Origin: an uncultured Lachnospiraceae bacterium
GTDB taxonomy: Bacteria; Bacillota; Clostridia; Lachnospirales; Lachnospiraceae
Direction: 5' to 3'
DNA length: 64,000 nt
Assembly (NCBI GenBank): GCA_902775485.1
Contig: CACYMJ010000007.1
Span: forward strand, 62,001-126,000
This document shows, piece by piece, positions 55,878-64,000 of this stretch. Below the pieces are notes generated by a model that was given only the letters and a program-made list of their open reading frames with translations, had not been told where the DNA came from and did no database searches. Each line of letters begins with the position of its first letter. Position 1 is the stretch's first letter. Position numbers and translations under genes: made by a program.

Positions 55878-58490
55878 ATGGATAAAAACAAACTAAAAAG
55901 AAGAGCAATAAAGCTTAGTGCCACTTTTGTCCTGTTCCTTATTTCCCTGTTTGTTTCAAATATAGTCCTTAACAGGGGCAATACCGACATGACATCGGAA
56001 ATGAGCGGCGCAACGCTTCCAATCGTATATATGAACGTCAATGACGTATATGTCAATCCACTCCACGGTTACGTGACCGAAATGGAGGGGAGTTTTCTGC
56101 GTGGGCCTATAACACCCCTGATGGCAAACAGATCTGTAACATTTCGGGCTGATCTTTATGATGCCGTAATCGCAAAAGTATCCTACGAAGTCAGGCCGGT
56201 CGATATGTCCAGGCTTATCGAAGAGACGGAGATATCCGATTACACGAACGAAGGTAATGTGATATATGCCACGGCAACGCTGAAGGATCTTATCGAGGAT
56301 GAAAAAGAATACATGCTCATCATAAAACTGACAACATCCGGCGGTGATGTTATCAGGTATTATGCAAGAGTGATAAACAGGGCGGAATTGTATCTGACCG
56401 AAAAGATGGACTTCGTGCGCGATTTTTCCGACAGAACATTTGATAAAGAAGCAGCGGCGGAAATAAAAAAGTATATGGAAACCAATGCTGACGGTGACAA
56501 CAGCAGTTATGCATATGTCAACATACATTCCAATTTCAACCAGTTGACATGGGGCGATCTTGAACCGAAGCTTGTAACCGACAAGGACATGGAACTGCTT
56601 GAGATCGATGAGACAACGGCATCGATAATGCTTAAGTATCAGGTGGAGATACAGTCGGAAAAGCACAATGTTTCGGAGTTTTTCCGCCTGCAGCGCGGCA
56701 AGAGGATGTATCTCATGGAATACGAGAGGATAATGGACCAGGTATTCGATGAGGAAAAGAATGTTGTCGTAAACGGCAAGATCCTTCACGGAATGATACA
56801 TGAACGTCCGGTAAGGATAGAAAACGATGCCGGAAGCATATATGCGTTCGTACAGCAGAACGCTCTTTATTCATATAACATTTCATCGCAGACGATGGCC
56901 AGACTGTTTGCTTTTGCCGACAAGAACAATGACGATGCGAGAACGAGATATAATGCTCATTCGATCAAGCCGATGATGATAGACGGTGTAGGAAACATCT
57001 GGTTCATTGTATACGGGTATATGAACCGCGGCCTGAATGAGGGAAGGACAGGTGTCGCACTGTATTATTATGACTGTGCGGTAAATACGATAGAAGAAGA
57101 GCTGTTCATACCCTATACCAAATCATACGATATCCTGGCAAAAGACATAGATAACCTTGCGTATATCAGTTCAAGAAACAGAATGTATATCCTTCTTGAC
57201 GGAACGGTATATACGATCAACATTGCCACGAGGGATTCTGAGGTGATGCAGGACAGCATAAGTGAGACAGGATTCTATTCTTCGGATGACGAAAGTACCA
57301 TAGCGTGGCAGACCGGTGAATCGGTGATAGACCGTACGCAGATACAGCTTTTTAAACTGGACAGCATGACTCCTTCCGTAATATCTTCGGTTGCCGGCGA
57401 GATCGTGATCCCGCTCGGATTCATGGATAATGATGTTATATACGGTGTGGCAAAGGTTTCGGATGTAACGACCGATTATACCGGAAGGACGCTGATCCCG
57501 ATGTACAGTATCAGGATACAGGATCAGAACGGAAATATCATGAAGGATTACGGTATGGACGGCATATTTGTCACGAATGTTGAAAAACGGGACAATATGC
57601 TGATCCTGACAAGAGTTGTAAAGGATCCCGAAACCGGAGAGTATGTTGCCATAGAAGACGATCAGATAGTTAACAATAAGGCAAGAACAACGCTGAAAAA
57701 CGTTTTGTCCACAGTCGTGACCGAAAAAACCGAGACTACGTATCAGACGGTTTTATATAAACCCGGTAATACCGAAAAGGTATCAGTAAAGATCACTAAT
57801 CCCAAAGAGGTTGTTTTTGAAGGCGGCAGAGATGTTAAGCTGACCGGTGAGGATCCGCTTCGCCGATATTATGTCTATGCAAAGGGCGAACTGTCGGATA
57901 TATACACATCAGCATCGGAAGCTGTTGATGAAGCAAGTTCTCTTTACGGAGTCGTTACCGATAAAAGAATGGCGTATATCTGGGAGACAGGGAACCGCAA
58001 GGCTTCCGCAAAACTGTCGGGACTTGAAGCCGGAGGTCAGGGACCGGGAGGGTCCGCAAAGGATAAGGACGCACAGGGCGCGGATGACAAAACCGAAGAA
58101 GATCAGGAAAGTGAAGAGGAGACGGCAGAGGGAACCTCGTCATCGTATGTGAAATGTATAGATAAGATGCTGCAATACGGCGGAGTTTACAAAAGCTCCG
58201 AGGAAGAGATCAGGACAAAATCTCTCGTTAAGGTTCTGTCCGACAATCTGGATGCAGATGTCCTTGATCTGTCGGGGTGTAATCTGGCGGATATGCTGTA
58301 CTACGTTTCCAACGGTTATCCTGTCATGGCCATGACCGAGGACGGAGGTGCTGTGATCATAATCGGATATGACAGCAAGAACACGATACTGTATGATCCG
58401 AAGGATGATACCGTATATAAACTTGGCATGAACGATTCGAAAAACATGTTTGAAAAAGCGGGTAACCGCTTCGTTACGTATGTAATGTAG
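55878..58490 (+). CDS. Large anchored surface protein with C39-peptidase-like end
   Basis: 870 residues. A basic N-terminus and a membrane anchor (about 14-32) are followed by a long extracellular region of beta-rich, WD/propeller-like sequence (about 330-560: YSYNISSQTMARLFAF, GNIWFIVYG, YISSRNRMYILLDG). A low-complexity Gly/Asp/Glu linker (about 718-752) leads to a C-terminal domain resembling papain-like C39 peptidases (YVKCIDKMLQYGGVY, then AVIIIGYDSKNTILYDP). The Cys is present, but the His expected before AVIIIGYD is Gly, so activity is doubtful. No Shine-Dalgarno precedes ATG 55878. The whole-protein function is unknown. Confidence 0.72.
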   Translation: MDKNKLKRRAIKLSATFVLFLISLFVSNIVLNRGNTDMTSEMSGATLPIVYMNVNDVYVNPLHGYVTEMEGSFLRGPITPLMANRSVTFRADLYDAVIAKVSYEVRPVDMSRLIEETEISDYTNEGNVIYATATLKDLIEDEKEYMLIIKLTTSGGDVIRYYARVINRAELYLTEKMDFVRDFSDRTFDKEAAAEIKKYMETNADGDNSSYAYVNIHSNFNQLTWGDLEPKLVTDKDMELLEIDETTASIMLKYQVEIQSEKHNVSEFFRLQRGKRMYLMEYERIMDQVFDEEKNVVVNGKILHGMIHERPVRIENDAGSIYAFVQQNALYSYNISSQTMARLFAFADKNNDDARTRYNAHSIKPMMIDGVGNIWFIVYGYMNRGLNEGRTGVALYYYDCAVNTIEEELFIPYTKSYDILAKDIDNLAYISSRNRMYILLDGTVYTINIATRDSEVMQDSISETGFYSSDDESTIAWQTGESVIDRTQIQLFKLDSMTPSVISSVAGEIVIPLGFMDNDVIYGVAKVSDVTTDYTGRTLIPMYSIRIQDQNGNIMKDYGMDGIFVTNVEKRDNMLILTRVVKDPETGEYVAIEDDQIVNNKARTTLKNVLSTVVTEKTETTYQTVLYKPGNTEKVSVKITNPKEVVFEGGRDVKLTGEDPLRRYYVYAKGELSDIYTSASEAVDEASSLYGVVTDKRMAYIWETGNRKASAKLSGLEAGGQGPGGSAKDKDAQGADDKTEEDQESEEETAEGTSSSYVKCIDKMLQYGGVYKSSEEEIRTKSLVKVLSDNLDADVLDLSGCNLADMLYYVSNGYPVMAMTEDGGAVIIIGYDSKNTILYDPKDDTVYKLGMNDSKNMFEKAGNRFVTYVM

Positions 58491-58508
58491 ACAGGGCAGG
58501 GCCCCTGT
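58486..58508 (+). repeat. Intercistronic hairpin sharing a 10-mer with the asnS repeats
   Basis: ACAGGG-CAGGGC-CCCTGT (58491-58508) directly after the stop codon. The 10-mer TGTAGACAGG (58486-58495), which includes the stop, is identical to the left stem of both asnS-downstream hairpins. Confidence 0.5.
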
Positions 58509-58525
58509 AAAAAGGAGGTAATCAA

Positions 58526-59641
58526 ATGGATCCGAGATTAAAAAAACTGGCACATAATCTTGTGAATTATTCCGTGGCGGTAAAGCCCGGTGATAAGGTA
58601 TGGATAAACTATATCGGAGAGAGTACGACCGAACTTGCGGGGGAACTGGTAAAAGAAGTTTATGCTGCCGGAGGTCTGCCGTTTCCGCACAGCGAAAACC
58701 AGCGTGTTCACAGGCAGCTTCTGATGGGAGTGAGCGAGGAGCAGCTTGATCTGATGTGCCGTACGGACAGCATGATGATGTCGGAGATGGACTGTTTTAT
58801 CGGAGTCAGGGCAGCGGATAATGCGTCGGAGCTTGCAGATGTTCCGTCGGAGAAGATGGGTCTTTATAACAAACTGTACTCTTCGCCGGTTCATCACGGG
58901 ATACGTGTTCCGAAAACAAGATGGGTCGTTCTGCGTTATCCGACGGATGCTATGGCACAGTTAATGGACTCAAGCTTTGAGGAGTTTGAGGATTTTTACT
59001 ATAATGTCTGCAATCTCGATTATGCGAAGATGGGAAAGGCCATGCAAAACCTTGTGGATCTGATGAACAGGACCGACAGGGTAAGGATCAGGGCAGTGGA
59101 TACGGATATTTCATTCTCTATAAAAGGAATACCCGCGATCGCATGCGATGGACACATGAATATTCCAGACGGCGAAGTATATACCGCTCCTGTTAAAGAT
59201 TCGGTCAACGGGGTCATTACTTACAATACACCCTCCAGATATGAGGGATTTACATATGAGAATGTATCTCTCGAGTTTAAGGACGGTAAGATCGTAAAAG
59301 CAACGGCAAACGACAGCGAGCGGGCAAACAGGATATTTGACACCGATGAAGGAGCCAGATATGTCGGAGAGTTTGCCATAGGGGTCAATCCGTATGTCAA
59401 AAAACCCATGAAGGAGATACTGTTTGACGAAAAGATATGCGGAAGCATCCATTTTACGCCGGGCATGAGCTATGATGATGCACCAAACGGAAACAAATCC
59501 GCCGTCCACTGGGATCTGGTACTGATACAGACACCCGAGTATGGCGGCGGAGAAATATGGTTTGATGATGTACTTATCAGAAAGGACGGCCGGTTTGTGA
59601 TACCGGAACTTGAATGTCTCAATCCCGAGAGACTGGTTTAG
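58526..59641 (+). CDS. M29-family metallo-aminopeptidase
   Basis: A 371-residue aminopeptidase of the thermophilic M29 (AmpS/PepS) family. It has the family N-terminus LAHNLVNYSVAVKPGDKVWI and the metal-site segments IPDGEVYTAPVKDSVNG (Glu), IHFTPGMSYDD (His) and SAVHWDLVL (His, Asp). It is cytoplasmic and releases N-terminal residues from peptides. AAGGAGGT precedes the ATG. Its TAG overlaps the TAA of the convergent GT2 gene (TTAG). Confidence 0.94.
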   Translation: MDPRLKKLAHNLVNYSVAVKPGDKVWINYIGESTTELAGELVKEVYAAGGLPFPHSENQRVHRQLLMGVSEEQLDLMCRTDSMMMSEMDCFIGVRAADNASELADVPSEKMGLYNKLYSSPVHHGIRVPKTRWVVLRYPTDAMAQLMDSSFEEFEDFYYNVCNLDYAKMGKAMQNLVDLMNRTDRVRIRAVDTDISFSIKGIPAIACDGHMNIPDGEVYTAPVKDSVNGVITYNTPSRYEGFTYENVSLEFKDGKIVKATANDSERANRIFDTDEGARYVGEFAIGVNPYVKKPMKEILFDEKICGSIHFTPGMSYDDAPNGNKSAVHWDLVLIQTPEYGGGEIWFDDVLIRKDGRFVIPELECLNPERLV

Positions 59642-60345
59642 AGCTTATCGTTGATCGCGGTAAAACTATGAAGAGAAGATATCCCGACCTTGAAGATCTT
59701 GATAAGATTGATGGAGTTGGTACCTCCCTGTCTCGGACGGAATGATATCGGTATGAAATGAACCTTCTGACCGCGTTTTTTGTAGATCGCCGTAAGAGCG
59801 ACATTGGTAAGGAAAAAATCTTCCGGTATCAGCTTGAGGTTGTCGCGAAGCGTTTGAGCGCTCATTATCCTGTACGGGGTGTTGGCGTCAAGAACATATA
59901 CTCTGAAGCACAGGAATACAACAAGGCGGAGAATTCTGGTGACCAATACACGGGATAATCCGTCTTTTCTCTTGTTTCTGTATCCTACGGATATGTCGTA
60001 TTTTGTGCGGGAAATCCAGAAAGGCTCGAATTCCGAAGGGAGTGTCTGCCCGTCCGAATCGGTCTGAAATACATAATCTGCACCGTGTTCGAGAGCATAT
60101 TTGTATCCGTACATAACGGTTGCACCGTGTCCGGCATTGGGCTTGGTAAGTGCGGTCAGCTTCGGCATATCCTTTGAAAGATCCTGCAGGATCCTGTATG
60201 TGCCATCCTTGCTGCCGTCATCGATAACGACCAGACGTGAATCGGTGCCGTATTTTTCAACAACGGGATACCAGTCCTGTACAACCTGCTTGATATTGGC
60301 CTGCTCATTATATGCGGGAATAATTATAAATAATCTGTCACCCAT
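59638..60345 (-). CDS. GT2 family glycosyltransferase
   Basis: A 235-residue GT-A transferase of the DPM/ArnC type. It has FIIIPAYNEQANIKQVV, VIDDGSKDGTY, the metal-binding TDSDGQTLP and the acceptor-site NTPYRIMS. One short hydrophobic stretch (VTRILRLVVFLCFRV) may touch the membrane. It likely builds a polyprenyl-phosphate sugar or decorates envelope glycans. GGGAGGCG precedes the ATG on this strand. It is convergent with the aminopeptidase gene and divergent from vanW. Confidence 0.9.
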   Translation of the reverse strand: MGDRLFIIIPAYNEQANIKQVVQDWYPVVEKYGTDSRLVVIDDGSKDGTYRILQDLSKDMPKLTALTKPNAGHGATVMYGYKYALEHGADYVFQTDSDGQTLPSEFEPFWISRTKYDISVGYRNKRKDGLSRVLVTRILRLVVFLCFRVYVLDANTPYRIMSAQTLRDNLKLIPEDFFLTNVALTAIYKKRGQKVHFIPISFRPRQGGTNSINLIKIFKVGISSLHSFTAINDKL

Positions 60346-60433
60346 TTCTTATCGCCTCCCATCCATAATATTTTACAACAAAAGAACATGTAATAAAAGA
60401 GTGTTTTGGCATGCGCCGCATCTTGTCAAATTC

Positions 60434-60462
60434 TTGCCCAAATGGAACTTGCGTGATATACT
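60434..60462 (+). promoter_or_regulatory. Promoter of the vanW-queT-ileS unit
   Basis: TTGCCC (60434-60439), 17-bp spacer, TATACT (60457-60462) with an extended TG at 60454-60455. It gives a leader of about 30 bases with AAGGAGAG. Confidence 0.72.
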
Positions 60463-60497
60463 ACAGTTTGGTGTGCTATGCATTAAGGAGAGATATT

Positions 60498-61499
60498 ATG
60501 AAAAAGCATTTTCGATTTGTTTCGGCGGCTCTTGCGCTGATATCGGCATCGATCATTTTGATGCCGTCAAACGTTTTTGCCGAGACGGTTGCGAGCATCG
60601 TAATGACCTATCAGGACAAGGTATATACCAAGCAGATATACGGTCCTGAGATCGAGCAGATAAAAACCGGAGCCGACACCGACGGACTCCGTGATCTCGG
60701 CGGGCTTATCGACAGTCTTACTTTTGTTACGAACGGAGAGGTTCAGATAGACAAAAATGCCGTGATCTCCGCCGCGAAAGCAGCGGTAGCAGCGGGTCAG
60801 ACCGGGATCAACATAGATCTTACAAAGTATGTAAAGGGTGCAGCAGCTGCCGCAAATACATCAGCTGTGCTTCCGGCAGCGGGGCAGGCCGTTACGGCAG
60901 ATCCCGATTCGACGGGGATAGATACAAGGTTATCAGAAGCATCCACGAGATTCCGTGCAAATGAGGACAGAGCGAAGAATATCAGAAATGCAGCTGCAAA
61001 GATCAACGGAATGATCATTTTGCCCGGACAGGCATTTTCATGTGATGCGGCATTCGGTCCGAGAACGGTTGCAAACGGATACGGATTCGGCAATGTCATA
61101 TCCGGAGATACCTATGTGAAGGGTCTCGGGGGAGGCATATGCCAGGTAAGTTCCACGCTCAACCTTGCAATGCTGCGTGCGGGCATAGTTCCGATAGAAC
61201 GTCATAACCACAGTCATCGTTCGAGTTATATCGCATCGGGACTGGATGCGACGATCTCAGGGGCATCGCTCGATTACAAATTCGTCAATCCTTACTCTTA
61301 TCCGATACAGATCATGGCGGTTTGTGACGGAGGAGTTATTTCGGTTTCGGTATACAGTAATCACAACGCTACGGGCGGAGTCGTGTATGAGCCGGTTGTA
61401 ACAGGCGGTAAGATGGCTAACACGACACATGTCATAGGAAAACTGGCAGGCATTCAGGTCAGTGACCGTGTGGCCTACAGTAGCAGATATAAACAGTAG
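60498..61499 (+). CDS. Secreted VanW-family protein
   Basis: 333 residues. A signal peptide (about 1-28, cleavage near VFAET) is followed by an N-terminal region and an Ala-rich linker. A VanW domain then spans from about residue 150: RAKNIRNAAAKINGMIILPGQAFS, LGGGICQVSSTLNLAML and ERHNHSHRSSYI. VanW proteins accompany some vancomycin clusters but are widespread in Firmicutes as envelope proteins of unresolved function. No van genes are nearby, so resistance is not implied. AAGGAGAG precedes ATG 60498. Confidence 0.9.
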   Translation: MKKHFRFVSAALALISASIILMPSNVFAETVASIVMTYQDKVYTKQIYGPEIEQIKTGADTDGLRDLGGLIDSLTFVTNGEVQIDKNAVISAAKAAVAAGQTGINIDLTKYVKGAAAAANTSAVLPAAGQAVTADPDSTGIDTRLSEASTRFRANEDRAKNIRNAAAKINGMIILPGQAFSCDAAFGPRTVANGYGFGNVISGDTYVKGLGGGICQVSSTLNLAMLRAGIVPIERHNHSHRSSYIASGLDATISGASLDYKFVNPYSYPIQIMAVCDGGVISVSVYSNHNATGGVVYEPVVTGGKMANTTHVIGKLAGIQVSDRVAYSSRYKQ

Positions 61500-61509
61500 G
61501 AGATGCAGG

Positions 61510-62085
61510 ATGGGTAAGAAGATAGGAAGATTTATCATACAGACTCTTGTCATTGCGGTACTGTATTTCGTGCTTACATATATCGCGAATGAATTCCAGC
61601 TTGCCAACGGGCTTAATTTTCAGTTAAGGATATCGGAAGCGCTCACGGTACTGCCGTATTATACTCCCGCAGCCATACCGGGATTGTTCATAGGATGCCT
61701 GAGTGCCAATAATGCAATGAACCTTCCGATGAGTGACGTGATATTCGGAAGTCTTGCCACGCTCGTGGCTTCGATAGTCAGTTATCTGATCCGGAAGAAA
61801 AAATTCCTTGTTCCGGCTGCGCCGATCATCATCAACGCTTTTGCTGTTCCGGCCGTATATACGTTTCTGCTCGGATTTGATGAGCCTCCCTTCTGGAGGA
61901 GCGTTATCATGGTCGGGCTCGGTGAGATGGTCACCTGCGGAGTGCTTGGTATAGCTCTCATGCTCGGGCTTGAGGATTACAGGGAAAAACTGTTCCCGGC
62001 ATTTAAGGAAAACAAAGAAGACGGACAAAGTGAAAATGCAGGCGAAAAAAAGCCTGATGAGAATAAAGAAACAACAGGAGAATGA
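61510..62085 (+). CDS. queT: QueT-type ECF transporter substrate-binding component
   Basis: A 191-residue integral membrane protein with about five or six helices. LNFQLRISEALTVLPYYTPAAIPGLFIGC is characteristic of the QueT family (only part is cited here: LQFRISEAL-like core and PAAIPGLFIG). QueT is the S component for a queuosine precursor and uses a shared ECF energy module. An acidic/polar tail of about 35 residues follows the last helix. No preQ1 riboswitch is visible upstream. TAGGAG precedes ATG 61510; ileS follows five bases later. Confidence 0.85.
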   Translation: MGKKIGRFIIQTLVIAVLYFVLTYIANEFQLANGLNFQLRISEALTVLPYYTPAAIPGLFIGCLSANNAMNLPMSDVIFGSLATLVASIVSYLIRKKKFLVPAAPIIINAFAVPAVYTFLLGFDEPPFWRSVIMVGLGEMVTCGVLGIALMLGLEDYREKLFPAFKENKEDGQSENAGEKKPDENKETTGE

Positions 62086-62090
62086 TCAAA

Positions 62091-64000
62091 ATGTACGAAA
62101 AGGTGTCAACGGACCTCGGATTTACCGACAGGGAAAAACAGGTCGAGAAGTTCTGGGCTGATAATGATATTTTTGAAAAGAGTCTGAAAAACCGCGAAGG
62201 AAATCAGACATACATGTTCTATGACGGACCGCCCACGGCTAACGGAAAGCCGCATATCGGGCATGTCCTTACCCGTGTTATCAAGGATATGATCCCCAGA
62301 TACCGCACGATGAAGGGATACTATGTTCCGCGTAAGGCCGGATGGGATACTCACGGACTGCCTGTTGAACTTGAGGTCGAAAAACTCCTCGGACTTGACG
62401 GCAAGGAGCAGATAGAAGAATACGGACTGGCGCCGTTTATAGATAAGTGTAAGGAAAGTGTCTGGAAATATAAGGGCATGTGGGAGGATTTCTCGGGAAC
62501 GGTAGGTTTCTGGGCAGATATGAACGACCCTTATGTAACTTATCATGATGATTTTATCGAAAGTGAATGGTGGGCTCTTAAGACCATATGGGACAAGGGT
62601 CTTTTGTATAAGGGATTCAAGATCGTTCCCTACTGTCCGAGATGCGGCACCCCTCTTTCTTCGCATGAGGTGGCACAGGGCTACAAGACGCTGAAGGAAC
62701 GTACAGCGATCGTAAGGTTCAAGATCAAGGATGAGGATGCATATTTCCTTGCATGGACGACAACTCCCTGGACACTTGCGAGCAACATCGGACTGTGCGT
62801 AAATCCCGAAGATACATACATCAGGGTTAAGGCTGCGGACGGATATACATATATTCTTGCCGAAGCCCTTGCCGACAGCGTTCTCGGAGGGATAGAGCGC
62901 GCTGAGGGCACTCCTGCTTATGAGGTACTTGAAACATACAAAGGCACGGATCTTGAGTACAAAGAGTACGAACCGCTTTATCAGTGTGCAAAGGATTGCG
63001 CCGATGCACAGAACAAGAAAGCGTTTTTCGTATACTGCGACGACTACGTAACAATGGCCGACGGTACAGGCATTGTTCATATCGCACCGGCTTTCGGTGA
63101 AGACGATGCAAGAGTCGGAAGAAAATATGACGCTCCATTTGTTCAGATGGTTGATGAAAAGGGTGTGATGAAGGATGAGACACCTTTTGCCGGAATGCGT
63201 GCAAAACCGACGCAGGCCGAGATCGATGCCGGAGCGGTCAGTGCCGATCCCGAAGTTCTCAAGGAACTTGATGCAAGAGGAATACTGTTCTCGGCTCCCA
63301 AGGTTGAGCATGATTATCCTCACTGCTGGAGATGTTCGACACCCCTTATATACTATGCCCGCGAGTCATGGTATATAGAGATGACAAAGGTAAGGGATGA
63401 CCTTATAAAGAATAACAATACGATCAACTGGATCCCGGAATCGATAGGAACCGGACGATTCGGAAACTGGCTTGAGAACATTCAGGACTGGGCCGTATCA
63501 CGAAACCGTTACTGGGGAACTCCGCTTAACGTGTGGGAGTGCGAATGCGGACACAGGGAATCCATCGGAAGCCGCGAGGAACTCAGGGAAAAATCGGGAC
63601 GTGATGACGCCCTTACGGTTGAACTTCACAGGCCGTATATCGATGAATTCACGATAACATGTCCGAAGTGCGGCAAACAGATGAAGCGTGTTCCTGAAGT
63701 CATAGACTGCTGGTTTGATTCGGGTGCAATGCCGTTTGCACAGTATCATTATCCGTTTGAGAATAAGGAACTGTTTGAGTCAAGATTCCCTGCACAGTTC
63801 ATATCCGAGGCGGTCGACCAGACGAGAGGATGGTTCTATTCACTGCTTGCCGAATCAACGCTTCTGTTCAACAAAGCACCGTATGAGAATGTTATAGTCC
63901 TCGGACTGGTTCTTGATGAAAACGGCGAGAAGATGAGTAAGTCCAAGGGTAATGCGGTAGATCCGTTTGATGCTCTTGCAACGATGGGCGCAGATGCGAT
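62091..64000 (+). CDS. ileS: Isoleucyl-tRNA synthetase, IleS2 type, 3' end outside window
   Basis: 636 residues are visible and the frame is open to the right edge. It is a class Ia synthetase with the HIGH motif in PPTANGKPHIGHVLTRVIKDM and KMSKS in GEKMSKSKGN. The editing domain contains the TTTPWTLASN segment. The wording around HIGH and WDTHGLPVELEVEK matches the eukaryote-like IleS2 branch, which is generally less sensitive to mupirocin, rather than the usual bacterial IleS1. Two Cys pairs (CPRC and CSTP-type region) precede and follow the editing domain. AACAGGAG precedes the ATG. Confidence 0.95.
   Translation, partial: MYEKVSTDLGFTDREKQVEKFWADNDIFEKSLKNREGNQTYMFYDGPPTANGKPHIGHVLTRVIKDMIPRYRTMKGYYVPRKAGWDTHGLPVELEVEKLLGLDGKEQIEEYGLAPFIDKCKESVWKYKGMWEDFSGTVGFWADMNDPYVTYHDDFIESEWWALKTIWDKGLLYKGFKIVPYCPRCGTPLSSHEVAQGYKTLKERTAIVRFKIKDEDAYFLAWTTTPWTLASNIGLCVNPEDTYIRVKAADGYTYILAEALADSVLGGIERAEGTPAYEVLETYKGTDLEYKEYEPLYQCAKDCADAQNKKAFFVYCDDYVTMADGTGIVHIAPAFGEDDARVGRKYDAPFVQMVDEKGVMKDETPFAGMRAKPTQAEIDAGAVSADPEVLKELDARGILFSAPKVEHDYPHCWRCSTPLIYYARESWYIEMTKVRDDLIKNNNTINWIPESIGTGRFGNWLENIQDWAVSRNRYWGTPLNVWECECGHRESIGSREELREKSGRDDALTVELHRPYIDEFTITCPKCGKQMKRVPEVIDCWFDSGAMPFAQYHYPFENKELFESRFPAQFISEAVDQTRGWFYSLLAESTLLFNKAPYENVIVLGLVLDENGEKMSKSKGNAVDPFDALATMGADA

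Noticed and set aside
60498..61499. Vancomycin-resistance locus
   Set aside because: Only VanW is present; no vanR/S/H/A/X-type genes are adjacent, and VanW proteins are common in non-resistant Firmicutes.

Overview
The window reads as chromosome from an anaerobic, low-to-mid-GC Gram-positive of the class Clostridia, most likely a Lachnospiraceae (Butyrivibrio/Pseudobutyrivibrio/Roseburia-like). This assignment is inferred from gene content: pyruvate formate-lyase with a free-standing glycyl-radical subunit, the two-subunit PyrK/PyrD dihydroorotate dehydrogenase, MecA, GdpP-rplI-dnaB, DUF1934 and DUF4867 proteins, a xylan-type sugar ABC cluster with GH43 and xylulokinase, and an F1Fo ATPase whose c subunit carries a sodium-type ligand set. 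Almost every gene is on the plus strand in tight operons. I see no rRNA, tRNA, insertion sequence, prophage or CRISPR array.

Layout. 1-10.5 kb: end of sbcC, a hotdog thioesterase (minus), a secreted 5'-nucleotidase, pyrK-pyrD, a charged protein of unknown function, ispE-gntR-DUF1934-galU, a one-pass membrane protein and a trigger-factor-like lipoprotein. 10.5-14.3 kb: asnS, a tandemly repeated hairpin, a PcsB-like NlpC/P60 hydrolase, a GT2 enzyme and, on the minus strand, a 41-residue membrane protein. 14.3-23.7 kb: a sugar-uptake regulon (AraC regulator, binding protein, two permeases, GH43, xylulokinase, DUF4867) ending in a fucose/arabinose-isomerase-like gene that is out of frame. 23.7-29.2 kb: plsY, a membrane-anchored FKBP/trigger-factor foldase, an AAC(3)-DUF4910 fusion, an acyl carrier protein, a MaoC hydratase and a sirtuin. 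29.2-34 kb: rpsF-ssb-rpsR, an acyl-CoA ligase and a GH18 protein. 34-34.6 kb: a non-coding stretch rich in hairpins.

34.6-40.2 kb: mecA, a DUF1858 protein (minus), and the split pyruvate formate-lyase locus (catalytic core, Cys-rich paralogue of the radical domain, radical domain, activase), then maf and a ferredoxin. 40.3-48.5 kb: gdpP-rplI-dnaB, DUF402, tsaC, rpiB, upp, comEB and a PcsB-like SleB-type hydrolase. 48.6-55.8 kb: complete ATP synthase operon atpZ-I-B-E-F-H-A-G-D-C. 55.9-64 kb: a large surface protein, an M29 aminopeptidase, GT2 (minus), VanW, a QueT-type ECF S component, and the 5' part of an IleS2-type ileS.

The most interesting items are (i) the split pyruvate formate-lyase, with a second small protein that resembles the N-terminal half of the glycyl-radical subunit but replaces the radical loop with a Cys-rich tail; (ii) an intercistronic RNA element found after the sugar-binding-protein gene and inside the atp operon, sharing an identical 15-mer and a hairpin with compensatory base changes; (iii) the AAC(3)-DUF4910 / ACP / MaoC cassette; and (iv) a small membrane protein gene with its own consensus promoter.
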